Of a stretch of 64,000 nt of DNA, positions 33,801-48,800 are shown piece by piece. The stretch spans positions 10,605,001 to 10,669,000 of the forward strand of contig CM062200.1 in the NCBI GenBank assembly GCA_031216445.1. Direction: 5' to 3'. The DNA comes from Lateolabrax maculatus. Lineage: Eukaryota; Chordata; Actinopteri; Acropomatiformes; Lateolabracidae. Both the position numbers and the translations under genes were made by a program. Every line of letters starts with the position of its first letter. Positions within the stretch are counted from its first letter, which is position 1. The notes beneath the pieces were generated by a model that saw only the letters and a list, made by a program, of their open reading frames with translations, was not told where the DNA came from and did not search any database.

Positions 33801-36800
33801 TAAGTGCTGTCAAACGATCTTTCTTTTTTTTTTTTTTTTTTTTACAAAATTTGGCATTTTTTTATCTTTGACGGTAACTTGAATGTATCATTAACTAATG
33901 TTCGATGTTCGCCAGCTTATTCTTAAATGCCTATGAGTGGCACAAACTGGCGTTGGAAATTGCCATATCACATGTACGTTTTTGTTCAATGCTTTCCTTT
34001 TAATGCATTGTAATTCTTTCACAAGATAAGATTCTATTTTTAGCTCTTGTTTTCTGTCCACACTTACGTTAACCCAGCTGTGCTCATTTTATGGTAACAG
34101 GAATATTGTCTTAAAAGGTATTAAAGCTCAACCTTTGTACCTATTGATTTTTAAATGTTACTTCCTCGTGAGTTTGGTGACTCAGAAATTGAAACCTAAC
34201 TAACTGTCGCTTCAGTTTAGGTTGCCTATAGTTTAGTTAGAGGTTGTTTCACTTCAGGCCTCAGCTATTCACAAATGTGCTGAGCACTTCTTAAGTTCAG
34301 TCACTATGTTTTCTTTTCAGCAACACAGCACTGTCCCATCCACCAGTATCAGTGTGCAAATGGCTACTGTATCCCCCATCCCTTTGTGTGTGACCACTGG
34401 AATGACTGTGGGGACAACAGTGATGAGCAAGGCTGTGGTAAGGATGAAAGTGACTCTACAGAGATTCAACAGAACTGCGTCTCTAATGACCGTGAAGCTA
34501 TTTATGTCTCATGATTTCAGTCTTTCAGTAAGTCACATTAAATTGTAATAAGTGTTTCAGGCCAGGGGACAGTAGTTAATTTGATAGTGTTATCTTGTTA
34601 AAAGACCAACCTGTTCTCAAACCTAAAGGGAAGAATTAGTTTATGCAACATCCAATGGTATTAACAGCATCTAAACATTGTATTTTGAAGCTATAATGAT
34701 GTATTCAAAGATATGTAATAATTGTACAATGAAGTAAGATAGGCCAATATCTTTAGTTACAGTGGGAATATTAAGATGGGCAACAGTTCTGTTCAAAACA
34801 AATTTCGTTATTCTGATAGATTTCCAAATATTTTTACATGAATTGAAGAAAGTATGGAAAGCATCATAAAAGCATTTCATACATTTCAGCTATTGAAAAG
34901 TGAAATTGTTGTGTTCCAAAAAATGATTATCTAATACAGTTTATTTTTAAGTTGTTTTTTTATGGCCATCCTGATTGACATACTGCTTGTATGCCCATAT
35001 GTTGTATAATACTCATCACAAATATTCCATTCCAATTAAAAAAATGACACTTTTCAAAAGTGTTGAAAGGTTTAAATGCGAAACGTTAGTGGAAACTATG
35101 ATAAATGAGTGTTCTGTCTATTTATTCTTTAGTGTACAAGAGCTGCAGCGGGAGTGAGTTCACATGTTCCAGTGGCCGCTGTATTCCTCAGCGCTGGGTG
35201 TGTGACAAGTTCAACGACTGTGGGGACTACAGTGATGAGAGAGGATGTGGTGAGAAAACGGGTGGACTAATAGTTTGAAGTAATCAAATCGTGTTGGTAT
35301 AGCTGAGGAGCTTCATTCAGAAATGATTAAAACACTATGAGAAACAAATGACGTCCACAAAATCCACTCTTGACACATCATCAAAATACAGAACTGTTTT
35401 TTGCATCACTTAAAAAATAGTATGTGGAAATAGCCTATTTCTAAGTCATAATATAACCTCAAGTGTTTCTATGGTTTTTAGATAGTAACTCTCGAGGCTG
35501 TTACCCTGGTGAGTGGGGATGCCCAGGATCGACATTATGTATACCAGTGAGCAAAGTGTGTGACGGCAAACCTGACTGTCCTGGAGGAGCAGATGAGACC
35601 AACTCCACAGCACAGCAAACCTGCAGTAAGTCACACAGATGTACATTTCTCACATGGACTAGAAACATCTACAGTTTACTCCCACACTAAACTACAGAAA
35701 ATGTTCGATTTACGCCTATTTATATTTGTCTTTATACAAACTGAATTGAATTCAAATGAACTGAGTTAAATGTTGCCTAAGTGAGAGAGATCTAGTCACA
35801 CGTAGAACACCACCACCGACATTTTCAGCACTTTCTTAGAGCTATAAAATTTAGGTGCAAGGGTTTTACACTGTACTTCTGTTTCTCAGAAGTCAGTCAG
35901 CTGTTGAGTCTGTGATATCACCATAGCCTTTGCCCTCCTTACCACTTTCTTCACACATACCTGGTTTAAAATTAACTTTTCTCAGGTAATCTTCCTCTCT
36001 TTAAAATTAATGGCTCCACTAATGACTCCTGACTCAGTTGATGATGGCTATAAAGCTGGTCACGATACTGATGATGCTCTGGCAGACAAAGCTGCGTAGA
36101 TAATGATCACAAGTAATACTTAAACTGTAACCTAGATTTGACCATCACGTTAATTTAAATGATTTTTACTCACAGGCCTGGACCAGTGCTCCACCTTGAG
36201 CTGTGAGTTCCTCTGCCACCTGTCTCCTGAGGGAGGTGCTTGCTACTGCCCTGATGGTTTTATAGTAGCCAATGACAGCCGTTCCTGTGTAGGTTAGTGC
36301 CATATATGTTTTTTTGAAAACAAAATCTATATTTGTGGCTAACATTGTTGCAGGATCTGTGGTCATGATTACTTCAATGGTAACATACATACATACATTG
36401 CAGGATACCACATTCTGTAATGTGTTTTTATTTAAGCTTACAAAGTATCCCAGCCTTGAAAAGCTAAAATTACTGGCTTAATTTCACAGCACTCTGGTTG
36501 CAAATTACTGGTATAGATCCTCATCCTAATGCTTAAAACATTTATAAATGGCTGTTTGTTTTATTGCCCAGACTATAATGACTGTCAGATCTGGGGGATC
36601 TGTGACCAGCTGTGTGAAGATCGTCCTGGGACACACCACTGTAGCTGTGGTGATGGATACTTCTTGGAGCAGGGTCATGTCTGCAAAGCCAATGTGTCAG
36701 GTACGGGGCGTCACAGATCACACAATAGCTTTATTTGATATGTATCTGCTGCTACATAATATGTGGGGTGTTTCAATGATCAACACGACATAGTTGACAA

Positions 36801-39800
36801 TACTTGTGACCATGCAATCTGTGGTGTGTTGCTCATAAAAAAAGAAAAAAAATGTATATTATTTATAAATATATCAAATATATAAGACAACTACTGAGTT
36901 GTGGTATTTGTGTATTCCAGCTGGACTGCCACAGCTCATTTTCACCAACGGGGGTGATGTGATGATGGCTGATATTCACGGGCGCTTTGTCAGAACTGTG
37001 GTGCCGTCCCAGGGCAAAGGTTATTCTGTAGGGGTGGCATACCACTGGCACAGCGACACACTATTCTGGAGTGATACATATACCAAAAAGGTCAGTCTGG
37101 ATCATTGTCTGGTGACATTTAGGATGAGAATTCTTTTCTCCTTACCGTCTTCATAGCTTCTTTATGTGATTGCTAAAAACAAGGTCAGGTGTATCCAAAC
37201 TGTGACATTCCAGTTAGCAGCAGTGATTTCTGTTGGCCACTGGGAAGCTGTGCTGGAGCAGCTGTGTCTTATATGTTTTTTCAAGGACACTAAGGCAGAA
37301 GTTGAGTTGGTAAGAAAAGCCCATTCATCCCTAACCTTTTTGTACTTTTGTCAGGTATACTCTGCCAACTACAATGGGGGAAACATTAAGGAGATTCTGA
37401 CTGCTGCAGTCCACAGTGTCCAGAACCTCGCTGTGGACTGGATCAACTTCAAACTCTATGTCTTAGAGGCAATGGTGGAGCGCATTGACATGTGCGACTT
37501 TGATGGAGGGAATCGGGTCACGCTGGTGGCTGAAAATCTGCAGACTCCTCATGGCCTTGCTCTGGACCCTACAGTGGGGTGGGTTTAAACGCTTCAGTCT
37601 TTCAAAGCTGCTACTGAGGATGCTGAGCATGCCAAGCACGTGCCAAACCATATCAGCCATCCTTACATGATCTGCATGTTAATAACATCAGATTTTAATA
37701 AGATAATACGATGCTTTGTAACATTGTATTTAATTTATGTCAGTATGAGTAGTAAAATTAATATTATTTTTTGTTTTTAGGGCATTAACTAGCAATTTTT
37801 TTACCTGCACAATGATACTGGGGGAAGAGATCAGTCATTACTGTTATAACACTGGTCAAATCTTTATTTTATTTTTTGTTTAAATGAACCTTTGGGGGAA
37901 TTATGCAACATGGTAAAAACTGGTCCAAAGTCTGATCTATGTCATGTGTTTACTTGAAGTCATTATCGTTTAAGCTCATCAGTTAAAGCCAATTTATGGT
38001 CAAATAAAAAATAAATCAGTGGCAACTCTACAGGATTTCAAATGAATCCTATTAAAGAAAATTATAATTATTCTGTGACACTTGACCTGGCATCATATAG
38101 CTTTATAACATCCCTTTTATTTTTTGCTTGTTTGCAGCTACATGTTCTTCACAGACATGGGCATTAACACTGAGCAGATGAAGCTCGAACGGGCCTTCAT
38201 GGATGGCAGTAATCGCCTGGAGCTGGTGAAAAACAGACTCGGCACTCCAACAGGAATTACCCTAGATATCGTCACACAGAGGGTCTACTGGTCTGACAGC
38301 CACTTTGACACGGTGGAGACTGTCACCTACAATGGTTTGGACAGGTAATGGTTGCACTGGAAATGTTGTCAGTCACCTCGGAGAGTAACGTTCTAAAACG
38401 GGAAACAATGACACATCCATGTTGTCCTTGATGGTCATTCCGAGGTGTCGTTGTTTCCCAGGAAAATAGTCCTCAATGGTGGGACCCAGGCTCCACATCC
38501 CTTTGGAATTGCTGTGTTTGAAAACCATGTATTCTTCACTGACTGGACCAAGATGGGTGTGGTGAGAGCTAACCGCTTCAACGGCAGCAACCCTGCACTC
38601 CTCTATCGTACCGCAAAGCGACCAGGCCATGTTGTAGTTTCACACCCTGTCCTGCAACCTGTTGGTAAGGAGACGAACTTCCAGCTTATAACAAGTCAAA
38701 AAGAGTTCAGTGGTCAGCGATATGTCATATATGCATATAATTAATTCCTACTTAAATCAATTTTTTATGTTTCATATTTGGTTTTCCTGTCATTGCTCAG
38801 TAAAGAATTACTTTCAATTATTGGCCAGAAAGTGCAACCAACTCTCACCTTTTGTTTAAGATCAGATACGCTCTGAATCTCATTCATTATGTTTCTAAAT
38901 TAATATGACGCCAATGTGGAAAAGAACAGTGCTATCATAAAATGACCTCATCTGTCATGGCCTTTCAGTGATGAACCCTTGCGGCAGACACAATGGTGGT
39001 TGTCAGCACATTTGTGTATTGAGTCACCGCTCCGACAATGATGGTCTGGGCTTCCGCTGCAAGTGTCGCCATGGTTACGATCTGCAGCCTGACCGTCAGA
39101 CCTGCTTTAGTGAGTTTCCCTTGACTGAGGGCAAAATGAGCTGATGTTTTGAGTTGTCTGTTATCAGTTCACAATATTTTACGTCATCTGCTGTGGGATG
39201 TTCATATTTTTATATGTCTATGAAATATACAATATTGCACACACATTTTCTAAATTGCAATGATTTTATTTCATCAAAGGTAGGAGTTTCAAACAGTCTG
39301 CTATGATGACTTTAAATATTTGATTATGAGTTCACATTTAAGTCATAATATGCATTATCATAATATATTTTCCTTCCTCCAATATTTTTATCTCAAATAA
39401 CTACTAACAAAAAACAGTAAAACATACAGAGATTTATGATTAAATAGTTTAGACAGTATGTTTACCTGCTAGTAACTTCTGCCATTCACCCTTTGAACAG
39501 AGGTGAAGGACTTCTTGTTGTTGGCCACCTCTCTGGGGGTGCGGGGAATCCCACTGAATTTATCCCTCCAGGAGGACGTCACCCTGCCCCTCTCAGGGCT
39601 CGGGACGTCTTTCTCTGGCTCTGCTGTGGAGTTTGATGGCAACGAGGAAGCCCTTTTCTACAACGACAGATACAGAGGCCTTGTCTATAAGTCGAACCTC
39701 AATGGCACTGGTGAATTTTCATTGTATTTGTGTTATAAAGAACCATTACAAAGGCACAAAGTGAGAACACATGTCAAAAAATGTTGTTTCTGTTAAGTTG

Positions 39801-42800
39801 TATGTTTTTAGTTGTTTTTTAAGTGTAATTCATTACCCATTGGACGTAATCATAGAACTACATTTTGTTTTTCAAGGCTCTGTGTTTCACATATTCTTTT
39901 TTCTTTACGCATTCTTAGTCCAACAGATTTTGACTGGCTACAGAGTAGGAACAATTGATGCAATGGCTTACGACTGGACCTCCAAGGTCTTGTTTTGGAC
40001 CACAAATACCTACAAGGCGGTGGTGGCCTTCAGAGTCACAGACAAGTCCAGACGAGACATTGTGACCGGATTAAGAAACCCAAAAGGAATTGCAGTGCAT
40101 CCCAGTGCAGGGTGAGTGCTCAGATTTATCAGTGTAAATACTATGGAGTGACTGGTCATGCTCATTGCTTTACAACCTTTGCATTTAGATATGACAGTCT
40201 AGTAACTGCATGCAGAAGTACCTTTCATTGACATGCTACTCCTGTTCAGTCATTTAGTGGCTTCTACTTACTCCGTCCCTGCAAAAATACAGAAATAATA
40301 ATATTTTATTTTTGACCGACACTAAACAGACCTGTCTTCTTGTGTGTCTGATCAAATGTTGATCCACAGCTACTTGTTTTGGTCTGACTGGTACCGTCCA
40401 GCGGTCATAATGAAAGGCTTCACTGATGGCAGCAATGCTGTTCCTTTGGTCAACACAACACTGGGATGGCCGTATGGACTCGCTGTTGACTATGTGTAAG
40501 CACAGTGATGACCTGCAGGATTATGAAGTGATTTTAGAGAACAATTCGCCGGCTTTTTCAAGGAATAAAAGAATGTATGTTGTGTGGACTACAGTGTTTC
40601 TTTATATCCACTGGTTAATTATTTTATGATCGGTCTGCGACAGGATGGACAGGCTATACTGGGTGGATTCCCAGTTGGACCATATTGGTCATATTGGCAT
40701 TGAAGGATATGACAGACAGACGTTTACCAATATTGGACAGATAACTCAACCCTACTCTCTAACAATTTATTCAGGTGGGTTTATGGAACTCTTCTCATGG
40801 CTCTTAACTTAATCTAGTACACCTATATTACACATGCACAATGTTATTCAAATTGTGATATTATTTGGGTTTATCTTCAGCTTTGACACAATAAAACTTG
40901 AAACTCTTTAATTAAATTATAATTTAAAAATTATGAACCTAAAAAAATTCCCAAACTCGATGTTTGTGAGAATAGTTACAGTCACAACCAAAAAGATGGC
41001 TAGTTAAATTAATGTAATTTGATCATGTAAAACATTAATGCACAATACTGTAAACAAATGATACATCTAAATATTTATTTTCTGACTGGTAAAAGTTGCA
41101 TAATTAACATAAAGTAAAAATGACTAATACATTTACTTGTGACTCACTTATTATATTTTCTGAATGCGAATAAGTTTTAAGTTTTTTTTAAATGCTGTAT
41201 CTTCTATTTCTGTCTTGTAGAGTACCTGTATGTGTCTGATACAAGGACCAGAGCAGTATTCGAGATGAGGAAGAGGGATGGAGGAGGAAATATTATGATC
41301 AGACAAGGAATCACCGGCATCATGAATGTCAAGGCCTACATAGCTGACCTCCACAACAGTAAGTTCACACACAGGGAGGCAGTGGAGTCTACAAATAGTT
41401 TAACCCTCCAGCCCTACAGTAACTAATGCAGAGTGGTAAGTAAAGGCCAAAATACTGTTTAACTATAACTATGTGTATGAAGAGGACCAAGAGGAGTTGG
41501 CTGCTAGTATGCAGGGAGATCAGTGACAAAATTGAACAAGAAAAGAAGAGAATGATATCCATACCGCATCCTCGAACCAGAAAAATCAGCAACTGCAGGT
41601 CCAGGACGAAAGTTCAGCAGGGAGTCAGCCAGATACGGTGATATTTATAATGTGAAATCCACTGACTGCTGCTCCATCATCCTCCCGACAGCGTTCACCA
41701 GCCGTTGCAATATGGTGGCCAATGGGCGCTGCAGCCACTTCTGTTTCCCGACTCCCTCCTTCAGTCGGGTGTGTGGCTGTCCGTACGGGATGAAACTTCA
41801 GGCCAATCAGAGGGACTGCATCAAGGACGATTCTGTTCCCCCACCTGACAACAACTGTGGCGACTATGCCTTTGAGTGTGATGAAGGACGATGTAGACCC
41901 AACTCCTTCCGCTGCGATGGAATCTTTGATTGCATAGATGAGACTGATGAGGCAAACTGCACTGATACAGGTGAATGTATAAGAGAATGTGTGTGTTCGA
42001 GGAGAAGTGGAAGGACATTTTTATGCAAAGAATTTTATTAATCCAACTGCCTGCCTCATAAATCCTTACCAGGAGCGACCTGTTCTCCACGAGCGTTCAC
42101 CTGCAGCAACAAGCACTGCATCCTTTCCAGTTGGCGCTGTGATGGCATGGACGACTGCGGTGACGGTTCTGATGAAATTAACTGTCCCACTCGTCTCCCC
42201 ACCACCTGTGCCGCCAGCTACTTTACCTGTGATAACAACAGGTGTATCTCTAAAACATGGGTGTGTGATGGTGACAACGACTGTGGTGATGGTTCTGATG
42301 AACACAACTGCAGTAAGTATGTTGGGACTGTCCATTTTCAGCTCAGACACCTTACCCATTTACTTACTTCACATAAAATGCTGTTCAAATATCTTCTTGT
42401 AAAAGTAACAAAATTCTGATAAATGATGTATCTGCCATTGACAGATTCAACCATCACTACTTGCCCTCCTGCCTACTTCCTGTGCCCCGACCACCGCTGT
42501 ATCTACAACTCCTACGTGTGTGATGGAGACCAGGACTGCCTGGATGGCTCAGATGAGAAAAACTGTGGTAGGAATCATTCTAACTTCACTCTTTGTTGTG
42601 TTGTGTTTTACTTATGTTGATCTTTTATGAAAGACAGAACACCTCCTTATTGATAGATTCATGTTTGGGTTCTGAAATACTTTTGCAGTAGCATGGAGAG
42701 AAGTAAAATGTATCAGTTTACCTATTTTTTTTTCCCCTCCTTTCCACCTTAAGAGTTTTCCTGTACCTCCTATGAGTTTGCCTGTGCCAGCGGGGACCAG

Positions 42801-45800
42801 TGTGTCAGTTCGAGATATCGCTGTGATGGAGTGTTTGACTGCAGGGACCATTCTGATGAACGCAATTGTCGTAAGCTAGCAACACTGACTGATGCAATAT
42901 ATAACAAAATGAATTATGTCAGTTGTGTTAATTAGTGATGTTATTATGAACGATTGCACCTCTTGAAAGTCAGTTTTATTGTTGATATTATTAAATCAGA
43001 TAGAAATTAGTCATTGACACGAATCCACGATCTTAATGTTTTCTGAGAGAAAGCCACTGCAGTTTCAGTCATTTTTGAATGTCTGTGGCCCTTCCAGCCA
43101 CTCAAAGTCCAGGCCTCTGCCACAATGACGAGTTCCAGTGCCAGACCGACGGTTTCTGCATACCAGACAAGTGGGAGTGTGACGGCCATCCAGACTGTGA
43201 GGATGGCTCAGATGAGCACAACTCCTGCCCGCCTATCACCTGCAGATCCAACTATTTCCAGTGTGCCAACAAGTTGTGCATCCCAACAAGCTGGTTGTGT
43301 GACGGCAGTAACGACTGCCGAGACATGAGTGATGAACAGAACTGCCCCACCCCTCCATTTACATGTCCTTCCGGACAGTGGCAGTGCCCCACCGACCAGG
43401 TGTGCATTGACCTGGACAAGGTGTGCAACGGCCAGAGGGACTGCCCCAATGGAGCAGATGAGTCACCTATCTGCAGTGAGTTAAAAAAATATCATGCATT
43501 ATATCTTATATTTAGGCCTCATCAAAGACTACTCCTCAGCAGAATGAACAAAAATTATGTTGTTGTATATGATTTAAGTGTTAAGAATAATCAAAATGTA
43601 ATACAACAACAAATCAAATAAAGTTATCATAAGAGTATCATTCAAATACTTAATTTAAAAAATTAAAAAAAAAAGACAAACGTAGTGCAATTTAACGTAC
43701 AAAAAATAAAAGAAACACAGAACAGAAATTAAAGAAAAAGTCTGCAACAACAAAAAGACTAACTCACTGTAATTTCATGAAGACCAAGATGACTGTGCAC
43801 TGAACAACGGGGGCTGCAGTAACAGTTGCATCCAAGGACCATTTGGGGCTCAGTGCACCTGTCCACCAGGATTTAATCTCCTCAATGACTCCAAGACCTG
43901 CGAGGACATCAATGAGTGTCTAATCCCAGGTTTCTGCAGCCAGCAGTGCTACAATGAGAGAGGAAGCTTCAGGTGCTACTGCTCAGAGGGTTACCTCCTA
44001 GAGCCTGATGGACGCACCTGCAAAGCTGCAAGTAAGCAACACACATTACATTACAAATAAAGCTGCAATTAAACAACGCTGAATTGATGGAATACCAAGA
44101 TAAAAACCTGGGTTTTCATTAACATTCTGGGTGTGTATTGATAGATACAGATCTGTTTTGTGATACAAAATAAATTAAGTCAATGAATTGTTTGAATCAA
44201 AAAAGCCCTAACTTCAGCATTTAACTTAAAGCAAGATATAACATAGTATGATACACATTGCTATACAGTACATGCAAACAAAGCACAGTACTATTACTTT
44301 GGCTTTATTGGTGTATAGTAATTATATATGAAATTCTGTGGAACATGGAACTGTATACATAAAGATACACTTTTGATAAGACGTTGGTAGGAAACAAGAT
44401 ATCTTTGTGCCTTTAGACCCAATAGCAGCTGTACTTCTGGTTGCCAAGCGCAGCCAGATCATCGCCAACCGGATCAACATGAGACCGCCCCAGATGATCC
44501 CAGTGATCAGTGGTTCAAGCATTGTGACTGTAGACTTTGATCGCATGACTTCCAGAATCTACTGGGCTGATGCCTCGCAAAAGAAAATATGGAGTGCCTA
44601 CCAGAACGGCACACAGAGACGGGAAGTAAGAGAAATTACAGCAAATTATTGCACAGAAGCAAGAGATTTCAACCACTGGTAGTTTCTCTAAACGGTAGAT
44701 ATAACAACGTAAACTAAGTCAAACTGCAATATTCTCATTTTTAGAATGTGTCCCTGTTATTCTAGGTGTTCTCCAGTGGTCTGATGGTACCAGAGAGTAT
44801 AGCTGTGGACTGGGTGGGTCGCAACCTTTATTGGACTGATTCTGTCATGGAGAACATTGAGGTCTCAACTCTGGACGGTCGCTTTCGGAAAGTCCTCGTC
44901 ACTAAGAATGTCACCAGCCCCCGTGGACTGGTTTTAGACCCCCGTAACTAGTAAGTAGAGAGTCTTTGGGAAAATTGCATCGCTGTGTTTTTAATATTAT
45001 GTTTAGCTCCATATATTTCTAAAAAAATCTTCACCTTTGAGCCCCTAAACAACAAGTCACGCGACATAATAAACATTTTCATTGTCATTCCTCCCAGCAC
45101 CAACTTGATGTTCTGGTCAGACTGGGGTCAGAACCCCAGGATCGAGCGGGCCGACATGGACGGCGCCATGAGACGAGTCATTGTCAGCACTAAGGTCTAC
45201 TGGCCCAACGGCCTGGCCCTGGACTACAGCACACGCAGGGTCTACTTTGCTGACGCCTACCTTAAATATATTGACTACTGTGACTATGATGGCAATAACC
45301 GCCATCAGGTCATGGCAAGTGACATGGTAGGTTTAGTTTGATTCAGTTATAGGAGAAAAACAAAGGGGATATTTTACCCATGGTGACAAATTTATCAAAA
45401 CAATAAGAGCTGTTTCAAACACCAATGCAACAAGATGATTCAAAATCAAGATAGCCATCTATTTTGTGGATGTTGTTGTTCGTTGCGGGAATTTTACCTC
45501 TTGTCAAAAGCCTTTTTTAAAACCATCATCCTTGCATGCCCAACTCACACCAGTTCCTCCAGCATCCACACGGTATGACCATCTTCGAGGACAATGTTTA
45601 CTGGTCGGAGCGCTACACCAGCAAGGTGATGAGCACGAACAAGTTCCATGGCGGTAACATCACCACTCTAATGAACAATATCTACCAGCCCATGGGCATC
45701 GTTATGGACCATCCCATCAAACAGCCCGCAGGTAACTTCCAGTTAAACAGCAAATCTTACTCTTTAAAACCAGGTCCAGGTCAATTCAGAGAAATGTAGT

Positions 45801-48800
45801 GCATGTAAAACCTCCACCACAATGACTGCACCAAATAAGTGTGATAAATTGAATAGTTTGTTGAAATTGTATGTCAAATGTCATGTTAAGTCTGATTGAA
45901 TGTGACACTGGTTTTGTATTTAGCCATCAACCCATGCAGAGAACACCTGTGCACTCAGCTGTGCCTGCTGTCAGGCCTGAGACCCAGGTACTACACCTGC
46001 CACTGTCAGTCTGGCTGGAAGCTGGATAATGACAAACGCACCTGTATCAAAGGTAGGTTTTTTACATTGCTCTCTGCACCAATGTTCACAGAATTTAACC
46101 AAACTTGCTACATATAAACCATGTGGATGAGTATTCATTTTCTTGTTCTGATCAATATTTGGTTTGTAATGTATCTGCTAAAATGTATATCCTCTCCTAC
46201 AGCTTGGCACTCCTTTGTGTGAGTATTGTGTTCATGTCATCTATTCTAGATGAGGCTCCCTTCTTGATGGTGGTGAGAGATTCAGTGATATTTGGCATTC
46301 CTCTGGACCCTGCTGACCCTTCCAACAATGCAATGGCTCCTGTGTCTGGCATCAGCCAAGGGAGGGACATCGACTTTGATGACCAAGAGCAGCTTGTCTA
46401 CTGGGTGCAGAACACTGTAAGTTGAGGTCTTATACGAAGATGTCTTTTGATTAAAATGTGTTATTATAGGCAATTGTGTAAATCGGAGCCCATGTTATAA
46501 TTTAATAGTATTCCTGTAGAAGAGAAGAAAAGGGTGAGGCTTTGCAGAATGCCTTGCTTGAGTGGATTATTACCACAACATGTAATGGAAAGAATTGTTA
46601 ATTAATGATGTTCACTTGACATATTTCCTTCAGTTTTTTGGTTATTTTTTATGCATTACTTGAGTATCTACAGTTTCAAAAAGGCTTGTTTTAAAGCATG
46701 GTCTCTGATTTTGCTCTAATATTAGGGTTCTATATGGCAAGTGAAAACTAGCGGCACCAACAGGTCTGAATTTGCTCCAGCTGCTTTCTTGGGCTCACCG
46801 TCTGGTCTGGCTTTTGATTGGCTAAGCCGAATAATGTATTACACCAATCCCACTGGTAAAACCATAGAGGTAAGCACTTTTTCAGACAAAAAATGTGAGG
46901 AGTATTGATTGTTGATTACTGACAATGTAATGGGAAATGGAGCCCAATGCCAACACTAGCCTGAGATGACAAGGCTTGACAAAATTACTGGATTAAACAT
47001 GTAAATGTTATATGGAAATGACATTGGAATTATAGAGATGATGCTATAGTGTTGTTATATTTAACCATTTAAAAAACAAACATACACCCGCCCTCTTTTT
47101 TATTATAGCACATTCAGTTTCAATTACATTAATGTTAGATGTATCTTGATTTTTCTTCTTAGTCTGATTTAATTTGTGTATTTCATTTATTTTGTATGTA
47201 TTTATTTTGTTCACTTTAATGTGCAATTTATATTTTACAGTGAGTGTTTTAGCCTGTACTTTGTGCCTTTTGTCAGTGTTTTATCACTTTCTGTTTTGCA
47301 TCGTCATTGTGCAAGAGAATAAACAAAACTTTACACTGCACTTAGGTTATCCGTGTGGACGGAAACCAGCACTATAGGAAGACCCTCATCACCTCCACTG
47401 GTAAACCGGAGGGATCAGGAGAGCCCATTGGAATAGCCCTGGATCCAACCCGAGGGTAAAGCATCATTTCACTGAGAAAAGAAACCTAAGGAGTATTTGC
47501 TACTTAAATTCAGTAACAAGGGGAAAAACATCCAAAGGAACAAATCATCAATAGTCAGTGTCCGTAGGTAAAATGGCCAAACATATTTAAATGTTCATCC
47601 TTACTTCTGTATTCCTGATGGAGAGGACAATACTTGTTAATTTATACTTTTTTACTCATTGGAACTTGAAAAACAGAACAAATAGAGCAGGACCTCATTA
47701 ATTGGACAGCATTAAATTGAGCAGACAATAGCAGGCTGACAAGGACAAAGTGGTCTAATTGTTTGAAAGACCATCACGTAATTGGAAATTAAGGATTGAT
47801 TTATTTCTCCATCAACATGTCCATCTCCATCATGTTTGTTTTGATATGAGAAACTCACCCAAAACTATAAACAGTAGTAGGTAACATAGTCTGACGTTTG
47901 TCCCTGCATCTTAGCATTTTTGTACAGTAAGTAAAAATAATCACCTTCTCTATGTATATTCTGAATGTCGTTTTACACATAGCTCAATTTAAAACCTTTG
48001 ATACTGACAGTCTTCAGTTTCTTCTCACATTTACACTCTCTCTTCACAGGAAATTGTTTTGGACAGACAAGGGGTCAGACAGTGGAGTTCCTCCGAAGGT
48101 TGGCAGCGCTGATATGGACGGAGGGAACCTCAGGAACCTCTACACAGGCAACCTGGCTAACATAGGATTCATCACCGCTGACATCTCCACCACGAAACTG
48201 TACTGGGGTGTGGCAGGCTCAGGGGTGGTATGTACAGTATTCATGCTGCATTTTAGGGATGTTGAGGGGAATTAAATTCTTCTCAGCTGAGTTTATTCAC
48301 CATTTTATTTGTGAAAAGTTTTACCCACCTTTTCTTTCTTGCTATAGATTACCAAACTTTTATGTAAATTTCACAGTGAAACATGTTTTATCAGTATAAT
48401 TTTAATATTTATCAGTGTCACGCTATACAAGTAATTTCCACCCAAATAATCTCTTGTGTTCAGTTTATGTTTTTACTCATGTTTTACCTTTTGTGCTAAT
48501 CTCTTGCTTGTAGATTCATCTTCATCATGGGCCTGATTCAACTACTTTCAGTAACCTCTTCCTTTTTGCTTTTCGTTCCTTGTCTGTCCAGATTGAGAGT
48601 GGCACCATGGACGGAGTAAGCCGGGTGACGGTGGTGAGTGGCCTGTCCCATCCGTGGGGGCTGACGATCTACCAGAACCACCTCTACTACACCGACCTGG
48701 ACTACGAGGTCATTGAGAGGGTGGACAAGGACACCGGTGCCAATATGGTGGTGATGAGGAGCGGCATGTCTGGCCTGCGGGCTCTCAAAGTGCACGCCAG

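Noticed and set aside
37091..37354. Continuous open frame 37166-37588 as a single longer lrp2 exon
   Set aside because: Homology to the propeller breaks upstream of 37355; donor 37091 and acceptor 37353-37354 restore the phase and the aligned sequence.
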